A DNA stretch of 64,000 bases, taken from assembly GCF_001422885.1 (NCBI RefSeq), contig NZ_LMMZ01000023.1, forward strand, positions 373,138 through 437,137, given 5' to 3'. A program made the position numbers and the translations under genes. Each line of letters starts with the position of its first letter. The stretch's first letter is position 1. Origin of the DNA: Methylobacterium sp. Leaf104. GTDB taxonomy: Bacteria > Pseudomonadota > Alphaproteobacteria > Rhizobiales > Beijerinckiaceae. This document shows positions 58,262-64,000 of the stretch, piece after piece. A model generated the notes under the pieces. It ran no database searches. It saw nothing but the letters and a program-made list of their open reading frames with translations, and was not told where the DNA came from.

Positions 58262-59176
58262 ATGGTCCCGATGTCCAAGGCTGACAACCACTCTACCACG
58301 CTCCCCGCCACCATCACCACGCCCACGCCGGTGGTCATGCTCGTCGACGGCGAGCCCATGGCGGACAGCCGCGAGATCTCGCTGCGGTTCGGCAAGCGGC
58401 ACGACCACGTCCTGCGCAGCATCGACGCCCTGGTCGCGTCCGGCGAGGACCTTGGGTACGCCCGGTTCGCCCCCGCCAGCTACGACCTGGATGTGCTCCC
58501 CAAAAATGGGGAGGAGGGTCGGAGCCACGTCCGCACCCACCGCTGCTACCGGATGAACGAGGCCGCGTTCAGCCTCGTGGTCATGGGGTTCACCGGCGGC
58601 AAGGCGCTCCGGTGGAAGGTGGCCTACGCCACCGCGTTCCGCGCGATGGAGACGGAGCTACGGGCCCGGCAGGCTCCCGCCCCGGCGCTGGACCTGAACG
58701 ACCCCGCCGCCCTCAGGGGACTCCTCCTCGGGTATTCCGAGCAACTCCTCGCCGCCAGGGCCGAGGTCGCCCAGACCCGGCAGGCCCTCGTGGTCACGGA
58801 GCAGCGTGCGGCCGTTGCCGAGACGGTCATCGCCGAGACCCGCCCGGCGGTCGAGTTCTACCACCAGTTCGCCGAGGCGGGCGGGCTCTACAACCTCCAG
58901 AACGCCGGCCGGGCCCTCGGCGCCCCGCCCAACGGGTTCGTCGCCTGGCTCCGCAAGGCCTACCTGTTCAACCAGGGCGGCAGCCTCGTGCCCAAGGCGC
59001 CCTTCATCAAGATGGGCCTATTCGAGGTTCGGGTCGTCATCGTCAATGACGTCGCGCGGTCCCAGTCCCTCGTGACCCCCTGGGGCCTGACCTACCTGGC
59101 CAAGGCCTGGGCCAAGGCGGAGGCCGAGAAGCGGCGCGCGGCGTCGGAACAGGACCTGTTCGGGAACGCGGCCTGA
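58262..59176 (+). CDS. rha: Rha-type phage regulatory protein with ANT/KilAC domain
   Basis: 304 residues (ATG at 58271 is an alternative). The N-terminal Rha domain (about 25-130) has DGEPMADSREISLRFGKRHDHVL and AAFSLVVMGFTGGKALRWKV with the conserved FTGxKAxxxK. A coiled coil (about 160-195) leads to a C-terminal antirepressor-like ANT/KilAC domain (about 205-290: LYNLQNAGRALGAPPNG and WGLTYLAKAW). Rha proteins interfere with growth of some phages in strains lacking IHF and act in regulation; ANT domains in antirepressors titrate repressors. It is followed by a related palindrome to that in the switch region. Confidence 0.85.
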   Translation: MVPMSKADNHSTTLPATITTPTPVVMLVDGEPMADSREISLRFGKRHDHVLRSIDALVASGEDLGYARFAPASYDLDVLPKNGEEGRSHVRTHRCYRMNEAAFSLVVMGFTGGKALRWKVAYATAFRAMETELRARQAPAPALDLNDPAALRGLLLGYSEQLLAARAEVAQTRQALVVTEQRAAVAETVIAETRPAVEFYHQFAEAGGLYNLQNAGRALGAPPNGFVAWLRKAYLFNQGGSLVPKAPFIKMGLFEVRVVIVNDVARSQSLVTPWGLTYLAKAWAKAEAEKRRAASEQDLFGNAA

Positions 59177-59189
59177 CCGTGCAGCGAAA

Positions 59190-59215
59190 GCGTAGCTAAC
59201 CCCGGTCAGCTACGC
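59190..59215. promoter_or_regulatory. inverted repeat GCGTAGCTAACC / GGTCAGCTACGC
   Basis: 12-base arms with one mismatch and 2-base centre, between convergent genes. Shares TAGCTAAC with the perfect palindrome at 24,214-24,241. Either a shared operator or a bidirectional terminator. Confidence 0.55.
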
Positions 59216-59748
59216 ATCACCGCCGTCCGGGCATCCCGGGCGGCATCCTCGCGGGCACGGATCGCCCCTGCCTCGGAACGGTACTCGTCGCTCCTCCACC
59301 ACCAGCGCCGGTGGAACAGGCGCAGGAACCGGGTCTTCTTGATAGGCTCCGCCAGGACCGCCGCCTCGGCCTCGTCCGCGCGCTCATCTGCGGTCATCGC
59401 CATTCTGCACAGAGGAAGCCCATGGCGCTGGGCGACATCGTCGTACGCTGCTTGAAACGCCGTCTCGTATTGAAGCTCGGCGCTGCCATCGTCGTACGTC
59501 CTGCCCGTAATCCGGAGGGCTGGGTCAGATGGCGCGCATGCCTTTAACGCTCTGCTCAGTATCTGTATTTGCGCCAACCTTCCCGCATCCGTAGCTTTCT
59601 CAGATGCCTTGGCTTTTGCAAGTTGGCGCTCCAAGCGCTCCGCGTAGCGCTGCCACGACATCGTAGCCTCTGCCTGGTCCGCGACAGCATCACGGGCCGC
59701 CCAAACTAGACCAATCCGCGCATAGTCGACACCCTGATATCCACTCAC
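59206..59748 (-). CDS. hypothetical protein (possible cargo gene)
   Basis: 180 residues on the minus strand amid plus genes. Helical: YARIGLVWAARDAVADQAEA, then MSWQRYAERLERQLAKAKAS, and a C-terminal FLRLFHRRWWWRSDEYRSE. Codon use is less GC-rich than its neighbours and an ATCAGGA/TCCTGAT palindrome sits 15 bases upstream, so it has its own regulated promoter. Looks like an acquired gene. No family recognised. Confidence 0.6.
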   Translation of the reverse strand: MSGYQGVDYARIGLVWAARDAVADQAEATMSWQRYAERLERQLAKAKASEKATDAGRLAQIQILSRALKACAPSDPALRITGRTYDDGSAELQYETAFQAAYDDVAQRHGLPLCRMAMTADERADEAEAAVLAEPIKKTRFLRLFHRRWWWRSDEYRSEAGAIRAREDAARDARTAVMRS

Positions 59749-59762
59749 TGTACCACCCTCCC

Positions 59763-59780
59763 ATCAGGAATAATCCTGAT
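59763..59780. promoter_or_regulatory. ATCAGGA-ATAA-TCCTGAT palindrome
   Basis: Perfect 7-base arms, 15 bases before the start codon of the minus-strand gene, in an AT-rich 209-base gap (59,749-59,957). Candidate operator. Confidence 0.55.
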
Positions 59781-59957
59781 AAACGGCAATTCTATAGAGA
59801 CTAGCGACGGAGCATATCCCCCTCCCACATCGAGCCCAGGGACAACTGCCGGTGGCAGGCTAAAAATCGCACGAGGGTTAACGTACGCCTATTGCTATAC
59901 GCAAAGGCGGGCCGCATATTGGGTCCAGGAGACGGTTACGCCGCTCCCCCTCAAACG

Positions 59958-60332
59958 ATGGACACCTCCTCGATGGCTTCCTCCCCCCTTCCCACCACGC
60001 TCACGACGCCCACCGCCCTGATCCGACTGACCCTGGATCAGATGGAGCGCACAGCCGCGATCCTCAGCAAGCACGGGCTCGACGACATCGTGGCCGTGCT
60101 TGCCGGCGACCTGCACGGCTACGGCCCGACCGGGCACCTGGTCATCCGCGGCGGCTGGACCGTCTGGGCATACGACCCCCAGGACGGCGAGCCCGAGGGC
60201 GTGGGCGCCCAGCCCACGCGGCCCGATGACCAAGACCTGATCAGGCCCGGCACCCGGATCGTCTGCCGGAACGCGTCCGCGTTCGAGGTGACCCGGATAG
60301 TCAGGGACGCCCGGGCAAACACCCCGGCCTAA
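59958..60332 (+). CDS. hypothetical protein
   Basis: 124 residues from the ATG at 59958. ALIRLTLDQMERTAAILSKHG then LDDIVAVLAGDLHGYGPTGHL, then RGGWTVWAYDPQDGEPEGVG and a beta end. No family recognised. First of a series of small plus-strand genes separated by hairpins. Confidence 0.55.
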   Translation: MDTSSMASSPLPTTLTTPTALIRLTLDQMERTAAILSKHGLDDIVAVLAGDLHGYGPTGHLVIRGGWTVWAYDPQDGEPEGVGAQPTRPDDQDLIRPGTRIVCRNASAFEVTRIVRDARANTPA

Positions 60333-60342
60333 GCCCCCCCAG

Positions 60343-60363
60343 CCCCCCGGGTTCGCCGGGGGG
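60343..60363 (+). terminator. GC-rich hairpin
   Basis: CCCCCCGG (60,343-60,350) and CCGGGGGG (60,356-60,363) with a 5-base loop, in the 49-base gap between two plus-strand genes. No T-run follows. Confidence 0.5.
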
Positions 60364-60381
60364 CCAGCCTCCGAGGCTCAC

Positions 60382-60762
60382 ATGCTCCCGTCCGACAAAC
60401 CCCCAGCGAAGCGCATTGGTCGCCCGCCTTTGCCCCCGACGTCGACGACCGTCCTCGCTCAAGTCGGCCGCCTGATCCTGGGGCGCGAGTGGCAGCGCCC
60501 GATGGCACGCCTGCTCGGGCAACTGCACCCCGAGGGCCCACGCGAGACGATGGATCCGCGTCTGATCCAGCGCTGGGCCGGTGGCCTCCGCCGGGTCCCC
60601 GAGTGGGTCGTCCCGAAGCTGACGGAGCTCCTGGAAATGAGGGCGGTAGAGCTCCAGCGACAGTCGCGGGAGGCCTACGAACTCGCAGAGCAACTCAAGC
60701 ATCACGGTCTCGCCGAACCACCAGTCGATCCCAGCACACTCGACGAATACGACGAATACTAG
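60382..60762 (+). CDS. hypothetical DNA-binding-type protein
   Basis: 126 residues. KRIGRPPLPP near the start is AT-hook-like; VGRLILGREWQRPMARLLGQ and LIQRWAGGLRRVPEWVVPKL look like a modified XRE helix-turn-helix. C-terminal helix and tandem DEYDEY, encoded by a 9-base repeat. Possibly a regulator. GAGG ribosome site lies inside a short AGCCTC/GAGGCT palindrome. Confidence 0.55.
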   Translation: MLPSDKPPAKRIGRPPLPPTSTTVLAQVGRLILGREWQRPMARLLGQLHPEGPRETMDPRLIQRWAGGLRRVPEWVVPKLTELLEMRAVELQRQSREAYELAEQLKHHGLAEPPVDPSTLDEYDEY

Positions 60763-60789
60763 AACTGCCCCCCGTCTCAGGAGCCCCTC

Positions 60790-61107
60790 GTGTCGTACAC
60801 GCACATCACCCCCGCGGCCCGTTCCATCGCGTTGAGCCTGGCCAATGGCCGCTATCAAGATTCCCTTCTCGGTGGCTCTGAGGCTTGGAGCGGATCCACG
60901 CTCAAGGGTAGCGCTCGCAAGCACAGCGGGCGCTACCATGCCTCGCGCCAGGACCTCCTCGCGCGCCTGCGGGCGTGCCCGGACCTTGAGGTCCGCGACG
61001 TGACCGGCCCGCACAACAGGCGCGAACTCGACATCCGCGTCGTCGGCGAGCTCACCGCGGACGTGACCGGCGAGGACGCCGAGGCGCTCGCCGGAATCGC
61101 AGCCTGA
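60790..61107 (+). CDS. hypothetical protein
   Basis: 105 residues from a GTG at 60790 after AGGAG. ITPAARSIALSLANGRYQDS, then SASGSTLKGSARKHSGRYHASR-type Ser/Gly/basic region (SGSTLKGSARKHSGRYHA), and a beta C-terminus with RRELDIRVVGELTADVTGED. No family recognised. Confidence 0.55.
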   Translation: MSYTHITPAARSIALSLANGRYQDSLLGGSEAWSGSTLKGSARKHSGRYHASRQDLLARLRACPDLEVRDVTGPHNRRELDIRVVGELTADVTGEDAEALAGIAA

Positions 61108-61116
61108 GCCGTCCTC

Positions 61117-61143
61117 GGGTGTGTCAGATTTCCTGACACACCC
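61117..61143 (+). terminator. 11-bp hairpin
   Basis: GGGTGTGTCAG (61,117-61,127) and CTGACACACCC (61,133-61,143), loop ATTTC, 10 bases after the stop of the plus-strand gene. No T-run; either a terminator of rho-assisted type or an operator. The following 130 bases have no gene. Confidence 0.55.
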
Positions 61144-61272
61144 CGACCTCCCGCCAGTCGCCTCTCAGGGGGACACTGGCCGGGGGCCGGATACTCCGGT
61201 TCACCGCACGCACCCCATGAGGGAGCCCTATCCGCCGGCAGGGCACCGGCACCCCCCCATGGGACATTTCCG

Positions 61273-61605
61273 ATGATCGACCTCAACACCCGCATCGAGA
61301 CTGCCGAGACCAGGGCCGCCTGCAAGATGGGCATGGCCAAGACGCGCCGGCACTTCCACATCCTCCTCGCCCCGGAGGACGCAAAGGCGCTGGGCGTCTG
61401 CGGCGGCTCGCTCAACCTCGATGTCGCCGCCCGCCAGGGCACGGTCGACCTGGTCTACGCCTCCGTCGACGGCGCCTGCCGCGAGATCTCGGACGAGCCC
61501 TCCGAGCCCGAGGCGCAGGCTCTGACCGTCGCCCACGCGCGCCGCAACCCGGTCGGCGCCGCGCTGGAGCTCCTGCGTATCGACCTCGAACGCCGCGCTG
61601 CCTGA
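61273..61605 (+). CDS. hypothetical protein
   Basis: 110 residues: MIDLNTRIETAETRAACKMG, then KTRRHFHILLAPEDAKALGV, and a C-terminal helix HARRNPVGAALELLRIDLER. It has a ribosome site of moderate quality (GGGAC). Small alpha/beta protein of unknown family. Confidence 0.55.
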   Translation: MIDLNTRIETAETRAACKMGMAKTRRHFHILLAPEDAKALGVCGGSLNLDVAARQGTVDLVYASVDGACREISDEPSEPEAQALTVAHARRNPVGAALELLRIDLERRAA

Positions 61606-61716
61606 TCCCACCACCCGCCGGGGCCCAGCGCCCCGGCCCCTCTCCGGGCGCCTCCGACATGGGGCGTCGGGACGGGGGCCGGCACACCCGCCCGCTGCCC
61701 GATCAGGAGCTCGCAA

Positions 61717-62076
61717 ATGCTTTTCCCGTCTACCTTGGGCCCCACCGGCGCCCGAGTCCCCACCGAGGCCGAGGCCAAGGTGTTCGCCAGGCGGCCGCTC
61801 CACTGCCGAGCGACCGGGGCCTCTCTGTCGTACCCGCAGCGCAAGGTGCTCTCCCTCGCGACGTCCGATCTGCTTGGGTTCCCCGTCTGGGCGATTGCCC
61901 AGCTGGAAGGCATGACCAAGGTCGAGGTCCTCGCCCATGCCCGCGCCCTGCATGTCCGGGGCCTGGTCCACCTCGACCGCGTTGACGGTGAAGCGCACCT
62001 TTTTCCGTGCCCCCTCGGCCTCCGCGTCAAGAACCGGGCGCGCCACGTCGCGAAGGCGCTCGGTCATGGCGCATAG
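61717..62076 (+). CDS. hypothetical protein with wHTH-like part
   Basis: 119 residues, CAGGAG ribosome site. SLSYPQRKVLSLATSDLLGF then PVWAIAQLEGMTKVEVLAHA and LHVRGLVHLDRVDGEAHLF follow the helix-helix-wing order of a winged helix. It may bind DNA. The next gene begins inside its end. Confidence 0.55.
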   Translation: MLFPSTLGPTGARVPTEAEAKVFARRPLHCRATGASLSYPQRKVLSLATSDLLGFPVWAIAQLEGMTKVEVLAHARALHVRGLVHLDRVDGEAHLFPCPLGLRVKNRARHVAKALGHGA

Positions 62077-62578
62077 GCCTCGCTCCGCCGCGGAGCACAT
62101 CGCGGAGATCGCCGCACGGGTCGCCGCTCGTGCGATGGAGCCCGCCGCCGAGACCAAGCCCGAGCGCGAGTGGCAGCATGCCAAGCGCGACCGCCATGAA
62201 GTTGGCGGCAACGGAGGGCCCCTGTTGGAGCCCGTCGGACCCGACCTGCGCTTCGGTGCTCGCGAGGTCCTCAAGGTCGCCGAGTTGATGCTCGGTAGCC
62301 GGTGCACGACCTCCGCCGCGCTGCTCCTCGGCGAGAATCCCAGGCAGGTCCGCCGGTGGAGGTCTGGCGATGCCGAGCCACCCCGGGCGGCTCGGCACTG
62401 GCTGGTCATGGAATGCCGGACCCGGATCGCGGAGCTCCAGGCCGCGGTCGAGGAGCTCGCGAGACTCGATCCGCCGCCACCACCGCCGGAGCCCCCCGCT
62501 CCGACCGCACCCCAGCGCCAGCCCTGCGATCCCAGGCAAGTCGACCTTGAGGACTGGCTCGACGCGACGAAACCCTAG
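62066..62578 (+). CDS. hypothetical phage regulator-like protein
   Basis: 170 residues. Middle part LRFGAREVLKVAELMLGSRC, then TTSAALLLGENPRQVRRWRSG resembles an XRE-type fold with NPRQVRRWRSGDAEPPRAA as recognition and turn. C-terminus Pro-rich (PPPPPPEPPAPTAP). It overlaps the upstream gene by 11 bases and meets the relaxase gene tail to tail (4-base overlap). Confidence 0.55.
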   Translation: MAHRPRSAAEHIAEIAARVAARAMEPAAETKPEREWQHAKRDRHEVGGNGGPLLEPVGPDLRFGAREVLKVAELMLGSRCTTSAALLLGENPRQVRRWRSGDAEPPRAARHWLVMECRTRIAELQAAVEELARLDPPPPPPEPPAPTAPQRQPCDPRQVDLEDWLDATKP

Positions 62579-63807
62579 CCTAAGCGAGGGCGATCTCCCG
62601 TGATCGGGAGACCCCAGATATCGACTGACTGGCCAGGGACGGGGATCCACCGACCGGCCCGTACCGCATCGACGCCGGCGGCCACAGCCGCGGCTCGATC
62701 CGGCCCCAACATTCTCATGCGTGCTCTGAGACGCGCGGCCCCTGGGCGAGCCGCGATACGTGCGAGTGCATGCTCGACACTACTCCCCCCGTCTCGTCCA
62801 CTGCATTCGTCAGGTCCGCCAACGCGTCCAACAGGGACCGCTCCGCCGGCACCTCGTCCGGCGCCAGGGCCGTGATCAGGGCCTCCAGCAGCCTGCGCTG
62901 CGCGGCTTGCTCCGCAATGATCTGATCCAACCTGCTGTCCATTTCCATCTCCATGCTTCTCTAGGGTGAGGCCCGCCAGGCGTGCCTTGACGGCCGCTGC
63001 GGGAATTCGTGTGCCGTCTGCCCGGCGTGCGGCCGCCCCGACGAGACGAGTGGCGAGATGGGCAGTGCCGCTGCCGTCCACGATGACCGGACCGGACCGC
63101 CCCTCGCGAAGGTCGAGGCCTCGTTCACGGAGCGCCGCCAGAAACGAATCGCCTTCGTCGGACACCCGCCATGCCTCCAGCGCGGCCGCCCGCAGGTCGT
63201 CGAGGGGGACGCCGGTGCGCTCCTGGATCAGGCGCTCGGTCGGTGACAGGCGGGCCACGGGGCGCTCCGCCGTCGTTGCGCCGGCGGCTTCCATCCAGTC
63301 GGCGACGTCATCGCGGCCGCCCTCGCGCAGGGCCCTGACGATGGCGCGCGAGTGCTTCGACGGCGTGGGCACCGGCATGCCGAACTCGAACTCAACCGTC
63401 CGGGCCACGCGCTCCCGGCGGGCGAAGTCGAAGCCGACGTCCACGACACGGCCGTCCGGGCGCACGAGGCTGTAGACGCGGTGCTCGTGCCTGCGCCCGT
63501 GTTTGACGTGGACAGCACCGCATACGGGCTGGCCGGCGAGCCCGAACTCGGCCTCGAACAGGGCCCAGAACCGCTGCCTGGCCCCGTCGTTGTCCGCGAT
63601 CTCAAGGTCTGGATCGCAGTGCACGTGATAGACGGGGCGGTCCGTCCGGCCGCCGAGGCTGAGGGCGACGAGCTCGCGAACCTGGCCGACCAGATCCGGG
63701 GAGCCAAGGCCCCGGGCAGGGATGACCAGGACCTGCTCATTCTCCGGCTTGAGTAGGTGGTGAGCGAGGGCGTCGCCGCCCTGGCCCCGCATGGCGCCCG
63801 AGATCAC
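62575..63807 (-). CDS. relaxase / mobilization nuclease-like protein
   Basis: 410 residues from a GTG at 63807 overlapping the upstream stop. N-terminus GGDALAHHLLKPENEQVLVI and VYHVHCDPD near 59-67, then CGAVHVKHGRRHEHRVYSLV with His at about 100, 103, 107 and 109, the metal-binding His cluster of relaxases, and RPDGRVVDVG. Relaxases nick oriT to start conjugative transfer. No Tyr occurs in the first 59 residues where the nucleophile usually lies, so the nicking residue is unclear. The C-terminal third partly overlaps a nested frame. A relaxase is unexpected in a phage. Confidence 0.7.
   Translation of the reverse strand: MISGAMRGQGGDALAHHLLKPENEQVLVIPARGLGSPDLVGQVRELVALSLGGRTDRPVYHVHCDPDLEIADNDGARQRFWALFEAEFGLAGQPVCGAVHVKHGRRHEHRVYSLVRPDGRVVDVGFDFARRERVARTVEFEFGMPVPTPSKHSRAIVRALREGGRDDVADWMEAAGATTAERPVARLSPTERLIQERTGVPLDDLRAAALEAWRVSDEGDSFLAALRERGLDLREGRSGPVIVDGSGTAHLATRLVGAAARRADGTRIPAAAVKARLAGLTLEKHGDGNGQQVGSDHCGASRAAQAAGGPDHGPGAGRGAGGAVPVGRVGGPDECSGRDGGSSVEHALARIAARPGAARLRARMRMLGPDRAAAVAAGVDAVRAGRWIPVPGQSVDIWGLPITGDRPRLG
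62715..62954 (-). CDS. nested small coiled-coil protein inside the relaxase gene
   Basis: 79 residues in another frame of the same strand: MEMEMDSRLDQIIAEQAAQR, then RLLEALITALAPDEVPAERS and LLDALADLTNAVDETGGVVS. It looks like a normal acidic helical protein, whereas the relaxase frame across the same bases (SDHCGASRAAQAAGGPDHGP) looks like out-of-frame noise. AGAGAAGC precedes the ATG. Either the relaxase has an overprinted partner gene or its C-terminal extension is spurious. Confidence 0.5.
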   Translation of the reverse strand: MEMEMDSRLDQIIAEQAAQRRLLEALITALAPDEVPAERSLLDALADLTNAVDETGGVVSSMHSHVSRLAQGPRVSEHA

Positions 63808-64000
63808 GCGGACCTCGCATTGAGCCCGACGACCATGGGCACGAGCGCCGCGCGAACCCTGTCCAACCCGGCGATGACCTCGTCCGCCTTTCCGGACCGG
63901 GCCGGGGCGTAGAGGCCTCCGACCTCCCTGACCAGGCCTGACAGAATCATCAAATCGGCATCGGGGATCCGCTGCCTCGGGCCCGACCCCCGGTCCGCCT
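63804..64000 (-). CDS. C-terminal end of a relaxase-partner protein (partial, MobC-like?)
   Basis: A minus-strand frame enters from the right edge and ends at 63,804. Readable part: IPDADLMILSGLVREVGGLY, then APARSGKADEVIAGLDRVRA and ALVPMVVGLNARSA. Its stop overlaps the relaxase start (GTGA). Helical C-terminus and position immediately upstream of a relaxase recall MobC-type accessory proteins, but too little is visible to be sure. Confidence 0.5.
   Translation of the reverse strand, partial: ADRGSGPRQRIPDADLMILSGLVREVGGLYAPARSGKADEVIAGLDRVRAALVPMVVGLNARSA

Larger units (their letters stand above)
20176..64000. mobile_element. integrated lambda-type siphovirus prophage with replication and relaxase genes (right end outside window)
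   Basis: Left boundary: duplicated tRNA 3' half (attL) beside a tyrosine integrase. Contents: excisionase-like gene, lysogeny-control region, a full head and long-tail module, PrimPol-type replication protein, lysis cassette, Rha-type regulator and a relaxase. No second copy of the tRNA segment occurs in the window, so the right junction, with the intact tRNA, should lie beyond 64,000. The relaxase end might alternatively belong to a neighbouring element. Confidence 0.9.

Overview
The window looks like a very GC-rich alphaproteobacterial chromosome, most likely a Methylobacterium or Methylorubrum relative (inference from base composition, a GapR/DUF2312 nucleoid protein, and an RTX/type I secretion cluster typical of that group). 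It splits into about 20 kb of host DNA on the left and a large prophage-like element that runs off the right edge.

Host part, 1-20,175. After small hypothetical genes and gapR come three minus-strand genes: a protein resembling Methanogen output domain 1 proteins, a histidine kinase and a NarL-type response regulator. Then a minus-strand secretion cluster: a 2,935-residue protein with two animal-type haem peroxidase domains and RTX calcium-binding blocks (first transcribed), a type I secretion ABC transporter, a second RTX protein, and the HlyD-type adaptor. The transporter and adaptor presumably export the peroxidase and perhaps the RTX protein. About 1 kb without a convincing gene follows.

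Prophage part, 20,176-64,000 and beyond. The left boundary is a 48-nt copy of the 3' half of a CAU-anticodon tRNA on the minus strand (attL), next to a tyrosine integrase and an excisionase-like gene; the intact tRNA should lie at the right end, outside the window. A four-gene control operon and an operator-rich divergent region follow (22.1-24.4 kb), then two small XRE-like regulators (25.2-26.1 kb). From 50.5 kb down to 26.2 kb on the minus strand lies a lambda-type siphovirus module in transcription order: small and large terminase, gpW-like joiner, portal, HK97-type protease, gpD-like decoration, major capsid, joining proteins, tail terminator, tail tube, a gpG/gpGT pair with a -1 frameshift site, a 2,594-residue tape measure, tail-tip genes. 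A plus-strand cargo gene interrupts the module. An AEP/PrimPol-type replication protein lies at 51.9-53.9 kb. Plus-strand genes from 54.2 kb encode an endolysin, an Rz/Rz1 spanin pair, candidate holins, DNA-binding proteins and a Rha-type regulator. At the right edge is a relaxase with an upstream partner gene, which is unusual for a phage and suggests a phage-plasmid or mobilizable hybrid.

Two dispersed sequence families stand out. One is a conserved hairpin whose transcript reads GTGGCC-TTGCACG-GGCCAC, six exact copies. Relative to the flanking phage operons its orientation flips when transcription flips, although the copy at 40.1 kb sits between divergent genes and is ambiguous. The other is an interrupted palindrome, GTCCGC-N4-GCGGAC with an AT-rich centre, about fourteen copies. 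I saw neither in the 20 kb of host DNA.
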